A DNA stretch of 64,000 bases from Microcoleus sp. CAWBG506 (GTDB taxonomy: Bacteria > Cyanobacteriota > Cyanobacteriia > Cyanobacteriales > Microcoleaceae), in the NCBI GenBank assembly GCA_020883125.1, contig JAHREW010000024.1:1-64000 (forward strand), given 5' to 3'. The position numbers and the translations under genes were made by a program. Below, piece after piece: positions 18,173 to 27,976 of the stretch. The notes under the pieces were generated by a model. That model made no database searches, was not told where the DNA came from, and was given only the letters and a program-made list of their open reading frames with translations. Each line of letters opens with the position of its first letter. Within the stretch, counting starts at the first letter, position 1.

Positions 18173-19063
18173 TCAATCAGACGCTTTTTTGTGATGCAAC
18201 CTAATCCCTAAAAAGATGTCATATATAAAACTCCAAAAGTCCTTTTTCCCTTCCAATATTCCCAAACTTTGAGGAGAACCTTTTTCATCTAACAGTGGCT
18301 TGACAGCTTCGTAGGCTGGCTTGTAATTGTACCAAGGAATTGAAGGCCACAGGTGATGAATCAGGTGATAATTCTGCCCCAAAATTAAGATATTTAGAAT
18401 TGGACTAGGATATACTCTGGCATTTTTCCAGCGATCGCGCTCGTGAAATGGACGGTGTGGCAAATAATCAAAAAATAACCCCAAGGCCAACCCCACCACT
18501 AAAGCAGGAGAAAACCAAAAATTCAGTACGTAACCTAAATGGTCGTATTGAATGGAGATATACACCACTGCGATCACAAATAAACGGCTGAAAAACCATT
18601 CCCAAAGTTCGTTTTTTCGCCACAGTTTGCGCTTAAAGAAGAAAATCTCGTGGTAAAAAAACCTCGCAGCAATTAACCACAGAGGCCCGCCGGTGGAAAC
18701 ATAATGGTCTGGATCGTTATCTGGATCGTTAACGTGAGCGTGATGCTGCATATGTACCCGTGTAAACACGGGAAAAGCAAAACCCAACATCAGCGCGCTA
18801 CCGTGTCCCAAAATAGCGTTAATGGTGCGATCGCGGTGCGCTGCATTATGAGACGCATCGTGAATCACTGTTCCAGCCATGTGCAAAGCCAGAACATTCA
18901 GGAAAAAACAGCACCATTGGGGCCATTCCCCATACCAGAAACCCCAGTATGAAATCACGATAATCGCTAATGCACTCAAAAATAGCAACAGCGTCGGATT
19001 GAAGTCACCTGGAGGACTCAGAAACTCTTTCGGCACTGTCAGTGGCCGTCCTGCCTCCGACAT
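18173..19063 (-). CDS. crtR: beta-carotene hydroxylase CrtR
   Basis: A 296-residue membrane di-iron hydroxylase of the fatty-acid-desaturase superfamily, making zeaxanthin (and myxoxanthophyll precursors). Histidine boxes seen: H72-DAS-H76-NAA-H80, H108-MQ-HHAH (108-114) and a C-terminal HLIHH. Hydrophobic helices lie near residues 28-48, 55-70, 90-105, 165-180 and 190-205. The ATG at 19063 is chosen because an AAGGAG lies 11 bases upstream. A GTG four codons earlier sits too close to that site. CrtR is preferred over a fatty-acid desaturase from the whole-length pattern. Confidence 0.9.
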   Translation of the reverse strand: MSEAGRPLTVPKEFLSPPGDFNPTLLLFLSALAIIVISYWGFWYGEWPQWCCFFLNVLALHMAGTVIHDASHNAAHRDRTINAILGHGSALMLGFAFPVFTRVHMQHHAHVNDPDNDPDHYVSTGGPLWLIAARFFYHEIFFFKRKLWRKNELWEWFFSRLFVIAVVYISIQYDHLGYVLNFWFSPALVVGLALGLFFDYLPHRPFHERDRWKNARVYPSPILNILILGQNYHLIHHLWPSIPWYNYKPAYEAVKPLLDEKGSPQSLGILEGKKDFWSFIYDIFLGIRLHHKKASD

Positions 19064-19472
19064 TTTTGTTAGCACTCCTTAATATTTCACACTTGCGTAG
19101 TATAAGATACAAGGCTCCCAATAGTAAAGTTTTGTGAAATAAGTGTATCTAATCTCGATCGCCACTCCTGTACACCAAATTCCAGTCACAGGAGACTCAC
19201 ACAAAGCTGTTGGCAAACTACAAAAAAATAAATGGGTATATTTGTAAATTTGTCAAGGAGTAGACGAAAAATATTGGGAAGCTCTGGCGATCGAAAAGAA
19301 AAGATTACGGATGGGTAAAAAGTCAGATATTCTATATATTGGTCAATACCTACGGTCTAAACGATCGAAAAATTTTTAAGAATTAAGACAACTAGCGTCA
19401 TTGCTTGTACTGAAAGATGAAACGTTAGCCGAAAATTACACAATAAATCCTCCAGCCACCCCATCTCAATTC
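19064..19472. other. divergent intergenic region crtR/pyk
   Basis: About 400 bases hold both promoters. I see no RNA gene or repeat. An alternative TTG start of the pyruvate kinase frame lies at 19401. Confidence 0.55.
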
Positions 19473-21260
19473 ATGCAACTGCCAAAAGCCTTACGCCGGA
19501 CTAAAATCGTCGCCACCATTGGCCCAGCCACCTCTGATCCACAAGTGCTGCGGAACCTCATAGAAGCAGGTGCGACAACTTTGCGACTCAACTTTTCCCA
19601 CGGCTCAGAAGAAGACCACCTACGCAGCATTCGCTTAATCCGGCAAACATCCTTTGAACTCAACCAGCCGGTCGCCATCCTCCAAGACCTCCAAGGCCCG
19701 AAAATTCGTTTAGGTCGCTTTGAAACAGGCTCTATTGTTGTCAAAAACGGCGACCCTTTCATTTTAACCAGCCGGCCGGTTCCAGGCACCGAGCTGATTT
19801 CCTCTGTCACCTACGAACCTCTAGCAGATGAAGTTCCAGAAGGAGCCGTGATTCTGCTAGATGACGGGAAAGTGGAAATGGTCGTCGAAAAAGTAGACCG
19901 CAATTCCCGCGAATTGTACTGTCGTGTTGTCGTCGGTGGCCCGCTTTCCAACAACAAAGGCGTAAATTTTCCGGGAGTTTACCTGTCAATCAAAGCGCTG
20001 ACGGATAAAGACCGAAAAGATTTAATGTTTGGTCTCGACCAAGGTGTCGATTGGGTAGCGCTGAGCTTTGTGCGGAATCCCCAGGATATGCTCGAAATTA
20101 AAGAGCTGATTGCTAGTGCGGGTAAACAAGTACCGGTGATTGCTAAGATCGAGAAGCACGAGGCGATCGAGCAAATGGAAGCAATTCTGGCCCTGTGTAA
20201 CGGCGTAATGGTTGCCCGTGGCGACTTGGGAGTGGAACTGCCGGCGGAAGATGTGCCGATTTTGCAAAAGCGACTAATTGCCACCTCCAACCGCATGGGC
20301 ATTCCGGTAATTACCGCTACCCAGATGCTCGATAGCATGGTGGGAAATCCTCGTCCTACCCGCGCCGAGATTTCCGACGTGGCGAACGCGATTCTGGACG
20401 GAACTGATGCGGTGATGCTCTCCAATGAAACCGCTGTGGGTAATTTCCCCGTAGAAGCGGTGGCGACGATGGCGAGAATTGCGGTGCGGATGGAGAGAGA
20501 AGGAATTAGGGGCAATATTAGGAATGTAGAAGATATTGGTCGATCGATCCCCAACGGCATCAGTCAAGCTGTCAGCCAAATTTCCGAACAGTTGAATGCA
20601 GCGGCGATTATGACGCTGACCAAAACCGGTGCTACAGCCCGAAATGTGTCGAAGTTCCGACCAAAAACTCCGATTTTGGCAGTTACTCCCCACGTAGACG
20701 TGGCGAGACAACTGCAACTGGTGTGGGGAGTAAAACCGCTGCTGGTGCTAGATTTGCCCTCGACCGGTCAGACATTTCAATCTGCAATCAACGTCGCCCA
20801 GGAAAAAGAGTTACTGTCCGACGGAGACTTGGTAGTGATGACGGCCGGTACTCTGCAAGGGGTAGCCGGTTCAACAGATTTGATCAAAGTTGAGGTAGTG
20901 ACAGCGGTTTTGGGTAAGGGAACTGGTGTCGGGCTAGGCTCAGTCAGCGGTATGGCCAGGGTAGCTCACACTGCTGCGGATGTGGCGAATTTCCACCCCG
21001 GAGACATTTTGGTAGTCAACCACACTAGCGCTCAGTTTGTGGAGATGATTCGGAAAGCAGCAGGTGTGGTGACGGAGGAAGAAAGTTTGACTTCTCACGC
21101 GGCGATTATTGGTTTGCGTTTGGGCGTACCGGTGATGGTGGGCGTGAAGAATGCCACCCAGGTGATTCGGGACGGCACTATGCTGACGCTGGATATGCAG
21201 CGGGGTTTAGTTTATTCCGGTGCCAGAGGTGGCGGGATTGACGGCGAACTGGATGTTTGA
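19473..21260 (+). CDS. pyk: pyruvate kinase, with C-terminal PEP-utilising-type domain
   Basis: A 595-residue pyruvate kinase from ATG 19473 (MQLPKALRRTKIVATIGPAT). The frame is open from a TTG at 19401. Catalytic-barrel motifs: LRLNFSHG, QDLQGPKIR, KIEKHEAIEQ (active-site Lys) and MVARGDLGVELP. The C-terminal extra domain (from about residue 490) contains TSHAAIIGLRLGVPVMVG, the swivelling PEP-utiliser type present in cyanobacterial and Bacillus pyruvate kinases. It converts PEP and ADP to pyruvate and ATP. Single gene, with tRNA-Thr following 90 bases downstream. Confidence 0.94.
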   Translation: MQLPKALRRTKIVATIGPATSDPQVLRNLIEAGATTLRLNFSHGSEEDHLRSIRLIRQTSFELNQPVAILQDLQGPKIRLGRFETGSIVVKNGDPFILTSRPVPGTELISSVTYEPLADEVPEGAVILLDDGKVEMVVEKVDRNSRELYCRVVVGGPLSNNKGVNFPGVYLSIKALTDKDRKDLMFGLDQGVDWVALSFVRNPQDMLEIKELIASAGKQVPVIAKIEKHEAIEQMEAILALCNGVMVARGDLGVELPAEDVPILQKRLIATSNRMGIPVITATQMLDSMVGNPRPTRAEISDVANAILDGTDAVMLSNETAVGNFPVEAVATMARIAVRMEREGIRGNIRNVEDIGRSIPNGISQAVSQISEQLNAAAIMTLTKTGATARNVSKFRPKTPILAVTPHVDVARQLQLVWGVKPLLVLDLPSTGQTFQSAINVAQEKELLSDGDLVVMTAGTLQGVAGSTDLIKVEVVTAVLGKGTGVGLGSVSGMARVAHTAADVANFHPGDILVVNHTSAQFVEMIRKAAGVVTEEESLTSHAAIIGLRLGVPVMVGVKNATQVIRDGTMLTLDMQRGLVYSGARGGGIDGELDV

Positions 21261-21350
21261 TGGCAGTTGTGAGTGATGAGTTGTGGGGTTTGAATTCTAC
21301 AGCTCATTGCTTTTTTTGTGGCGGTTGTGCTAAGGTTATTAATTGTCTGT

Positions 21351-21422
21351 GCCGATGTAGCTCAGGGGTAGAGTATTCGATTCGTAATCGAACGGTCGTG
21401 GGTTCAAATCCCACCATCGGCT
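21351..21422 (+). tRNA. tRNA-Thr (anticodon CGT)
   Basis: A full cloverleaf: acceptor gccgatg/catcggc, D arm gctcaggggtagagt, anticodon stem ttcga/tcgaa with loop ttcgtaa (anticodon CGT), and T arm gtggg-ttcaaat-cccac. The CCA is not encoded. Confidence 0.93.
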
Positions 21423-21705
21423 CTGGGTTTCAGCGATTTTGAAACACCATTTGACTAAAAACTGCGTCAAATCTGCGTCAAATTTGCTTTAAATCACCCC
21501 CAAAACCCGTCAGAGGTCGGAAAACAGCAGACACAAACTGTCTCTTGTTTCCGACCTCTACTTTTTAGATGGCAGCAGACGGTGGTGGATGTGGTGTTTT
21601 CTGGAATTAAGAGTAGATATTTTTGAGATTTTAGATTTGGGATTAAGCACTTTTGAATCGTCAAAAGCCTTGATATTGCGTGAGTTTTGCAGTATTTACC
21701 GGCAA
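21423..21705. other. intergenic region with an inverted repeat
   Basis: No gene is seen. A hairpin at about 21512-21558 has arms agaggtcggaaaaca and tgtttccgacctct around a 17-base loop, and a tactttttag stretch follows. It may terminate the tRNA transcript. The stretch ends where the 1161-bp gcvT duplication begins. Confidence 0.6.
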
Positions 21706-22866
21706 AGTCGATCGCCCACAAATACCAACTCAATGTTTGCTAAAATCAAAATGCTCTACTCGCAACCAAAGCGCTACCTGTGGCAAAGTCAACTGAATCC
21801 AACAATCCAGAGAATCCGAGCCCACTTGCCCGCACACCTCTGTACGACCTATCATTAGAACTGAAAGCTCGGATGGTCCCCTTTTCCGGGTGGGAGATGG
21901 CGGTGCAGTACAGCGGTCTGAGCAGCGAACATCAAACTGTGCGATCGCAAGTAGGAATGTTCGACATTTCCCACATGGGAAAATTTGGTTTGAGAGGGAA
22001 ACAATTAAGAGCCAAATTTCAACCCTTAGTGCCCTCAGACTTAAGTCGATTGCAACCAGGTCAAGCTCAATATACAGTATTGTTAAATGCCCAAGGCTGC
22101 ATCTTAGATGACATTATTTTCTACTGCCAAGAACCCGATGCCACCACTAGCGAAGAACGGGCAGTCATCATTGTCAACGCCGCCACTCGCATCCGAGACA
22201 AAGCTTGGATCGCAGCCCATTTAGAATTAAGCGGTGTCAGTTTTACAGACATTTCACTAGACAAAGTTTTAATCGCCATTCAAGGGCCGGAAGCTATCAG
22301 TTACCTCCAGCCTTTAGTTACAGACAACCTCACCCAAATTAAAGCCTTCGGTCACTTAGAAACAAACCTGTTGGGACAGCCAAGTTTTATTGCTAGAACT
22401 GGTTACACGGGGGAAGATGGGTTTGAGATTATGGTGGATGCAGCAGTAGGAAAAGAACTGTGGCAACAACTATTAACTGCCGGCGTTGTACCCTGCGGTT
22501 TGGGTGCGAGAGACACCTTGCGTTTAGAAGCCGCAATGGCATTGTACGGTCAAGATATCGACTATAATACGACACCTTTAGAAGCCGGATTAGGTTGGGT
22601 TGTTCACCTAGATACCAAAGGCGATTTTATTGGCCGCGAGGTTTTGGAACAGCAGAAAGCTAGTGGAGTTTCCCGGCGGTTAGTAGGGCTAGAAATGGCA
22701 GGGAAGTACATTGCGCGTCACGGTTATCCGGTAATATTTGAAAGTGAAAAAGTAGGAGAAGTTACTAGCGGTACATTATCACCGACTTTGAATAAACCGA
22801 TCGCCCTTGCCTATGTTCCCACAAAACTAGCTAAAATTGGTCAGGAATTAGAAGTGGAAATTCGCG
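21706..22866 (+). repeat. 1161-bp direct repeat containing gcvT, copy 1
   Basis: The sequence matches 29872-31032 base for base wherever I compared it, and the encoded proteins are identical over about 362 residues. The breakpoints are sharp: before agtcgatcgcc on the left and after ggaaattcgcg on the right. Confidence 0.93.
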
Positions 22867-23012
22867 AAAAAGGAATGAGTATCTTGGGCGTGGAGTGGCA
22901 GAAAAACGGTACTTCTGGGCAAGAAGAATCCGCCTCAAAGGAGGGAAAGCATGGGGAGAAGACCGCCTCTACTATTGATGAGCAATCTGATATAGCAAGT
23001 GGACTTCTGTGA
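21780..23012 (+). CDS. gcvT: aminomethyltransferase GcvT, duplicated copy with replaced C-terminus
   Basis: A 410-residue frame with a GTG start. Residues 1-362 are identical to the intact GcvT at 29946-31097, the T-protein that transfers the methylene group of the aminomethyl-lipoyl H-protein to tetrahydrofolate. The last about 20 normal residues, including the KPFYRSP end, are missing. They are replaced by 48 residues ([18 protein letters not shown]...) that read like the C-terminal tail of an IS200/IS605-type TnpB protein. The fused protein probably lacks a normal final strand, so activity is doubtful. It may be a pseudogene in waiting. Confidence 0.8.
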   Translation: MAKSTESNNPENPSPLARTPLYDLSLELKARMVPFSGWEMAVQYSGLSSEHQTVRSQVGMFDISHMGKFGLRGKQLRAKFQPLVPSDLSRLQPGQAQYTVLLNAQGCILDDIIFYCQEPDATTSEERAVIIVNAATRIRDKAWIAAHLELSGVSFTDISLDKVLIAIQGPEAISYLQPLVTDNLTQIKAFGHLETNLLGQPSFIARTGYTGEDGFEIMVDAAVGKELWQQLLTAGVVPCGLGARDTLRLEAAMALYGQDIDYNTTPLEAGLGWVVHLDTKGDFIGREVLEQQKASGVSRRLVGLEMAGKYIARHGYPVIFESEKVGEVTSGTLSPTLNKPIALAYVPTKLAKIGQELEVEIREKGMSILGVEWQKNGTSGQEESASKEGKHGEKTASTIDEQSDIASGLL

Positions 23013-23060
23013 ACCATGAATTAGAATCCCCGTCCGCGACGGTCGGGGAGTATGTCAATT
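22867..23060 (+). mobile_element. IS200/IS605-type remnant: tnpB 3' end plus right-end hairpin
   Basis: The coding tail 22867-23012 ends in ...[13 protein letters not shown]. Fifteen bases later a hairpin at 23028-23048 (ccccgtccg/cggtcgggg, one mismatch) is followed by gag-tatgtcaa. This layout, a TnpB stop followed closely by a CCCCG hairpin, is typical of the right ends of IS605-family elements. The rest of the transposase and the left end are absent. Assignment rests on motif resemblance only. Confidence 0.6.
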
Positions 23061-23314
23061 TCTTGTACCTCTGCGCTCTTTTCGAGCGTCGTTAAACGAC
23101 TTCTTAAGTCTTTGATCAAAGTTGTTACGGCTGCCTCTGAAGGTGATTGGTCGATCGACCACAGCCGATCGATAATGGCAGTGCAGCTAAAAATGCACCT
23201 CTGATGTCGCAGAAATAGTTCGAGCAGACTGTACTCCCTCGCCCCAGGGAAGCGCGATCGCGGGGCTTCTCAGAAAAGATGGGAATCTCAGTCACTTTGA
23301 CTCGCTGAGAGTAG

Positions 23315-24898
23315 TCAATCTTTACTTTCCACATGAACAGGAAATAGAATACATTCTTGCAGCAAGGTATCCATAAAATTCTTCCGCAGAATGCGTTGGA
23401 TCTCAAGATGTTTACCCGGCTTTACCTTCGTCAATGTCCGTAGCAATAAGTTAGACTCGCCTAGACTTTCCACGCCATCTACCTGTGTGGATTCAAGTAC
23501 ATCTGAATAATTTGCTTTTAACTGCTCTCCTACCTCTTCAATTACTTGATAGACATGGGCTAAGTTGGCATTGTAAGGTACGCAAAATTCCACTACGGCA
23601 AATATGTATTGTTTCGAGTAATTGGTAATTGAGCCAATATCCCCATTACGAATAATATGTAATTGACCATTGGAATGTCGGATGCGGGTGGTTCTCAGTT
23701 CAATCGCCTCAACAATACCCTCTACTGTTTTCTCTTCGGCTTTCCCCGCCTCAATATAGTCACCCACTAAATAGTAGTTTTCAAACAGAATAAAGAAGCC
23801 GCAGACTATATCGTTGATTAGTGTCTGTGCGCCTAAACCTACAGCTATCCCAACAATACCCGCACCCGCCAGTATGGGAGTTGGATTAATATCCAGGGTA
23901 TAAAGGATAGAAATCCCAACGGTGAAATAAACTAAGTATTGCAACAAACTCCGAAACAGAGGAATCAGAGTTAAGCGTCTGCTGGTTTGTGTATCAGTCA
24001 AATTATGGTCTTTAAATGCTACCTCTTCCGTCAGTAAGTAGATCACCTCAAACAACACCCGGCTTATGAAAATAATGGCAATTATCTTGATAATTCGCAG
24101 ACCAAAATCTGACAGTTTGGCGATCGACTCCACTTGCTGAGTTACTAATGTTGCTATGCAGACGTAGAGCGCAAATTCCAGACACCGCTTCAAAAAAGGG
24201 ATCAGGTGTTGTAGGCGATCGTAGAATCTCAATAGGTTATCAGGGCTGGAGTATTTGAGGCTGAGAACATCTAGGGTATCAACGATCGCTGCAACTGCTT
24301 TGAGTATGAGTAATCCGACAGCAACGATCAGATAGATCCGCAATGCAATATACAGATATTCTGAAATTATGAGTGGTAATTTGAGAAAATGAGTACAGGA
24401 AACGATCGCCCACAGCCAAATTCCCCCTTTGATTCTTTGATAGAGTGCGCTAAAGAAAGCATCAATACTTTCATCGTCGGTGGTGCTTCTTTCTATGTTT
24501 TGGGCGCGAATACTAGCTAGCTTCAGGAAATATTTGAGGAATTTCAGGGCGATAACTACTACAATTACGGTGCCAATACTTTGAGCAATGCCAATTCCCA
24601 GTGTTACCCAAAATTCTGATGGGACACGGAGAATTAGTAAGAGTGTATATTTTTGCAAGTCTTCACCTCGATAGAGGAGGAAACCATTAGCACCTATAAG
24701 CAAAATGCACAGCACCGAGCAAGTAAGAAACAACAATCCTGTGATGTTCCGGCGCAGGATTTTGCTCCGTCTATCGTCGAGCTTAAATATTGATAATTTT
24801 ATCAATAGCTTGGATAGATTTCCGACCAGCCAAGTTAAGAACATAAAAATAATTATGACCAGGCCGACTTCAGCCAAGACAATTAATAGGCTCATCAT
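23315..24898 (-). CDS. MscS-family mechanosensitive channel, long form
   Basis: A 527-residue channel protein with several N-terminal membrane helices (about residues 5-25, 50-72, 100-125, 165-205, 240-285) before the MscS core. The pore helix reads GAGIVGIAVGLGAQTLINDIVCGFFILFENYYLVGDYIEAG (about 345-385), and a beta domain and cytoplasmic C-terminal domain follow. Such channels release solutes on hypo-osmotic shock. It is the last gene of a minus-strand group with EgtD and a second MscS gene. Its ATG overlaps the small open frame at 24870-25085. Confidence 0.88.
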   Translation of the reverse strand: MMSLLIVLAEVGLVIIIFMFLTWLVGNLSKLLIKLSIFKLDDRRSKILRRNITGLLFLTCSVLCILLIGANGFLLYRGEDLQKYTLLLILRVPSEFWVTLGIGIAQSIGTVIVVVIALKFLKYFLKLASIRAQNIERSTTDDESIDAFFSALYQRIKGGIWLWAIVSCTHFLKLPLIISEYLYIALRIYLIVAVGLLILKAVAAIVDTLDVLSLKYSSPDNLLRFYDRLQHLIPFLKRCLEFALYVCIATLVTQQVESIAKLSDFGLRIIKIIAIIFISRVLFEVIYLLTEEVAFKDHNLTDTQTSRRLTLIPLFRSLLQYLVYFTVGISILYTLDINPTPILAGAGIVGIAVGLGAQTLINDIVCGFFILFENYYLVGDYIEAGKAEEKTVEGIVEAIELRTTRIRHSNGQLHIIRNGDIGSITNYSKQYIFAVVEFCVPYNANLAHVYQVIEEVGEQLKANYSDVLESTQVDGVESLGESNLLLRTLTKVKPGKHLEIQRILRKNFMDTLLQECILFPVHVESKD

Positions 24899-25085
24899 TT
24901 TTGTTTCGGTTGTTTTTAGGACAATTTTCGTAGATCAAATTCCAAACATTCACCTGCCAATCGTAATAAAAGGAGTCTTTTGATAGTTGATAAATCAAAA
25001 ATTTACCATCACGACTGAGTAATTCTAAACAAGACTGGAATACAGATCTCATTTTGTGTTTATCAACGGATATAGGATAATTCAT
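24870..25085 (-). CDS. small unknown ORF, possibly a methyltransferase fragment
   Basis: A 71-residue frame whose ATG overlaps the egtD stop codon (ATGA), as in translationally coupled genes. The segment MRSVFQSCLELLSRDGKFLIYQLS resembles the late beta-strand region of SAM-dependent methyltransferases (a leader before the GGxF strand). It overlaps the start of the MscS gene by 29 bases. It could be a remnant of a methyltransferase or chance coding. Confidence 0.35.
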   Translation of the reverse strand: MNYPISVDKHKMRSVFQSCLELLSRDGKFLIYQLSKDSFYYDWQVNVWNLIYENCPKNNRNKNDEPINCLG

Positions 25086-26062
25086 TTGGTTGCTTGACAG
25101 AGGATTAAACCAAACCACTTTTGCGGATCGGTAAAGCTTTTTATGGTTTTTAATCCTTTAGAGTCTAGTTCTTTTTGCACAGTCTCTAAGTCAAACTTCC
25201 GAGAAATTTCAGTGAAAATGCTTTCTCCAGTTTTCCAGGTAACTTTTAAGTCTAGGCTTTCTAAATTCACAACATGGCTTTTTTGGCAATGTAAGTACAT
25301 TTCTATTTGATTCTCTTTTTGATTGTAAATGGCTTGATGGCTGAATAAATCCGTGTCAAAATTGCCTTGAAAACGCCAGTTTAAATGCTCCAGCATATTT
25401 AAGTTAAAAGCTGCCGTTACACCTTGAGAGTCGTTATAAGCTGCTTCTAAAATTGGCTTGGGTTTTTGCAAGTCAATACCGAGTAAAAAGTAATCTCCTG
25501 GGGCGAGTACATCGGTGATTTGGTTTAAGAAAATATCGTATTCCTGTGGGGTAAAATTCCCCATAGAACTACCCAAGAAAAAAATCATCCGCGCTGGCAA
25601 AGATGTAGGTTTTAATTGGGCGATGGCTTGTTCGTAAGTCCCTATTAACCCTTGAATATGTAAATCTGGATATTCCTTTTGTAATTGAATGGCACTATCT
25701 TTGAGAATGCTTTCGCTAACATCAATCGGCACATATTTACAGGAATATTTTCTAGCTTGATAAGTATCTAGCAAAAGGCGAGTTTTTGTGGAACTACCAC
25801 TGCCTAATTCTACGAGTTCACAAGCACCTGTTATCTGTGCAATTTCATCAGCATATTGGCGCAAAATCGAGGCTTCTGTTCGTGTCGGGTAATATTCTGG
25901 CAACTCACAAATTTGTTCAAATAGTTGAGAACCGCGATGGTCATAAAAATATTTTGCGGGTAAAGTTTTTGGGTTTTTGGTTAATCCTTGAATGACATCC
26001 TCGCCATCATTTTTTAGAGTTTGATCTGGAGCCTTAAGAGTTGTTAAAGATGTTGTTAACAT
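25082..26062 (-). CDS. egtD: L-histidine N-alpha-methyltransferase EgtD
   Basis: A 326-residue EgtD-family SAM methyltransferase, which trimethylates histidine to hercynine, the first step to ergothioneine. Signatures: LPAKYFYDHRGSQLFEQICELPEYYPTRTE at the N-terminus, the SAM motif VELGSGSSTKTRLLLD, and FFLGSSMGNFTPQE. Length matches EgtD. The expected partner EgtB (sulfoxide synthase) is not in this window. Instead EgtD sits between two MscS channel genes inside the gcvT-bracketed cassette. It could therefore make hercynine itself, a betaine, as an end product, but that is inference. Confidence 0.9.
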   Translation of the reverse strand: MLTTSLTTLKAPDQTLKNDGEDVIQGLTKNPKTLPAKYFYDHRGSQLFEQICELPEYYPTRTEASILRQYADEIAQITGACELVELGSGSSTKTRLLLDTYQARKYSCKYVPIDVSESILKDSAIQLQKEYPDLHIQGLIGTYEQAIAQLKPTSLPARMIFFLGSSMGNFTPQEYDIFLNQITDVLAPGDYFLLGIDLQKPKPILEAAYNDSQGVTAAFNLNMLEHLNWRFQGNFDTDLFSHQAIYNQKENQIEMYLHCQKSHVVNLESLDLKVTWKTGESIFTEISRKFDLETVQKELDSKGLKTIKSFTDPQKWFGLILCQATK

Positions 26063-26141
26063 TTTGCTTTCCTTGATGTGTATGCAATAAATTTTGCAGG
26101 AATCCCCATTGCAATTGAATTTGGCGGGATATTTTTGGTCA

Positions 26142-26405
26142 CTACTCCACCAGATATGGTTCGGTGAAATCTAACATTCCCATAGCAATTAAACCCTTTT
26201 CTAAGGCTATATGGAAACCATCTAAATTCCACAAATAATATGGTGTTACATCGTGACTCAGTTGGAAATTTTTGTCAATGCGTCTGAGGCCAATTAATAA
26301 AAGGGCTATCGCATAAATTAAGTCGTCATGTTGAGTGTTTTGGTAAAATTTGTTGGCATGAAATTCACAGGCAAGAATGAATCCTTGCCGTAAATGGATG
26401 ATCAA
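26142..26405 (-). CDS. small hypothetical protein
   Basis: An 87-residue unknown protein. Its ATG overlaps the stop codon of the upstream MscS gene by 4 bases, which suggests translational coupling and supports a real gene. It is mixed in character, with a DLIYAIALLLIGLRRIDK helix. No family is recognised. Confidence 0.5.
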   Translation of the reverse strand: MIIHLRQGFILACEFHANKFYQNTQHDDLIYAIALLLIGLRRIDKNFQLSHDVTPYYLWNLDGFHIALEKGLIAMGMLDFTEPYLVE

Positions 26406-27520
26406 TTGTTGGTTGCTTGTAGACTCCGTTTATATTTTTCCGGCTCAGTTCTAAGTTCCACATGAAGGAAATCTATTCCCTCTTGTTCTAGTAATTCTAG
26501 TATAGCTAGATTTAAGTTTTTCTCAGCATCAAAGTAGAGATTGTCATCATTAACAAAAGCAACGACTTTAATGACTCTGGCATTATCTTCAATCTTGCTA
26601 AAACGAACTATTATTTCTTTCGATAAGCCCTTAATATTTGAGGGCATTTCTCGAAGAGCATCGCATATTCTGGCAGTTTGCTTTGCTGAGATACCATCAA
26701 TTTTGAGAGTTAAACTAAGACCCCACTTTAATTCACTACCAGGATTTTGTGACCAATTCTCTACAATGCCAGAAATCATTTTAGAATTCGGCATTTTCAT
26801 TATAGAACCCCACTGATATATATGCAGAGTTGTGGTTCTGAATCCGATATGGAGTATCTGCACAAAACCCTCTATTCCTGATATTCCCACCCAGTCACCT
26901 TCTCGATAGAGATTATCGGAGTAAATAATTAATGTACAAAACCAATCATAAACGATATCCTTCAACAGTAAACCAAAAGTGATACCAGCACCGCCTAATA
27001 GACCAACCAGTGCAGCGGCAGATTGCCCTAAAAATATCTCACTTATCTTGATTGCCAATACAATAATTGCTGCTGATTGAAAAATCTTTGGCATTAAAGG
27101 TCTGAGCAATTCATCAAGCTCTGTTTCAGTGTGTAGCAATACGTTGGCTATTACTTGACCCAAAATAGAAGAGCCTCGGTAAACAACATAAGCAACTATG
27201 AAAATGACTATGTAGTTGAGCGTACTACCGATGGTTTGGTTCAGTTGAGAGCCTAAATTCTCTGCCAGAATTTCTTTGCTAAGTGAAAATCCACCAATCA
27301 GAATCAGCCAACTAGAAGCCGGCTTGATAATTGCAATCAACTCATCATCAAGTGTCGTTTGGGTTTTTTTAGTAAAACGCTCAATGGTTGTAACAATGAC
27401 TGAAACAAAAAATCTCCTTAATGTCTGTGTTAAGGTCAGGATAATGATAACAATAGCGATTTTAGCAATCGGTATGCCGGAGTAATTGATATTTTTTAGC
27501 GTATCCCAAACTGCTTCCAT
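26402..27520 (-). CDS. MscS-family mechanosensitive channel, short form
   Basis: A 372-residue channel. Membrane helices lie near residues 15-38, 50-70, 90-115 and 130-155. The pore helix is AALVGLLGGAGITFGLLLKDIVYDW, followed by the beta-domain string GDWVGISGIEGFVQILHIGFRTTTLH and a C-terminal alpha/beta domain. It differs clearly in sequence from the 527-residue MscS downstream, so the pair is not a recent duplication. It is the first gene of a probable minus-strand operon with the 87-residue ORF, egtD and the long MscS. Confidence 0.87.
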   Translation of the reverse strand: MEAVWDTLKNINYSGIPIAKIAIVIIILTLTQTLRRFFVSVIVTTIERFTKKTQTTLDDELIAIIKPASSWLILIGGFSLSKEILAENLGSQLNQTIGSTLNYIVIFIVAYVVYRGSSILGQVIANVLLHTETELDELLRPLMPKIFQSAAIIVLAIKISEIFLGQSAAALVGLLGGAGITFGLLLKDIVYDWFCTLIIYSDNLYREGDWVGISGIEGFVQILHIGFRTTTLHIYQWGSIMKMPNSKMISGIVENWSQNPGSELKWGLSLTLKIDGISAKQTARICDALREMPSNIKGLSKEIIVRFSKIEDNARVIKVVAFVNDDNLYFDAEKNLNLAILELLEQEGIDFLHVELRTEPEKYKRSLQATNN

Positions 27521-27976
27521 ATGTTAATCAACGGGTAATTGAGTTTTTCTACTTGACCAAGAAACTATTGGGAGAAATTGGTATTTTTTAGTAAAGAACA
27601 AAATTTATCCCGTTTAGCGAGTCAGTAATAAGTAATTAGATATTACCAGACTTGAGAGCAAAAATATAAGAAATATATGAGATGGCCCAAATTTGGTGGT
27701 TGCGTAGTTAGAGTAAATGTTCGCTACCTTTACCCCAACCAGGGAGAGGAGGGTGTTTCTTACTCCTTTCCCTGGTTGGGCAAGACCCCTGACTTTGCCA
27801 CCTTCATCACCGTCCCTGAGCCGCGGTTGCGGCTCCGGATCGACGATCGCTTAAGTGAGGGTGATGATGATGTTTGGGATTCACTTGAATTACGATTTTT
27901 CATTGCTTTCCAGCTAGATACTCAATCTTTAAAATTAATTCAGCTTTGAATCTGAAGTTACCCAAAAGGGCGGTTT
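27521..27976. other. intergenic region with an inverted repeat
   Basis: 456 bases without a convincing gene. A 90-residue open frame on the plus strand has no family likeness. It runs through a palindromic dispersed repeat at about 27733-27781 (arms cccaaccaggga and tccctggttggg). The upstream part is AT-rich and likely holds the promoter of the MscS operon. Confidence 0.6.

Noticed and set aside
19979-20717. Long antisense frames within the pyruvate kinase gene.
   Set aside because: They are shadows of a well-supported coding sequence on the other strand.
27677-27949. A 90-residue plus-strand open frame.
   Set aside because: It crosses a palindromic dispersed repeat, lacks a ribosome-binding site and resembles no family.
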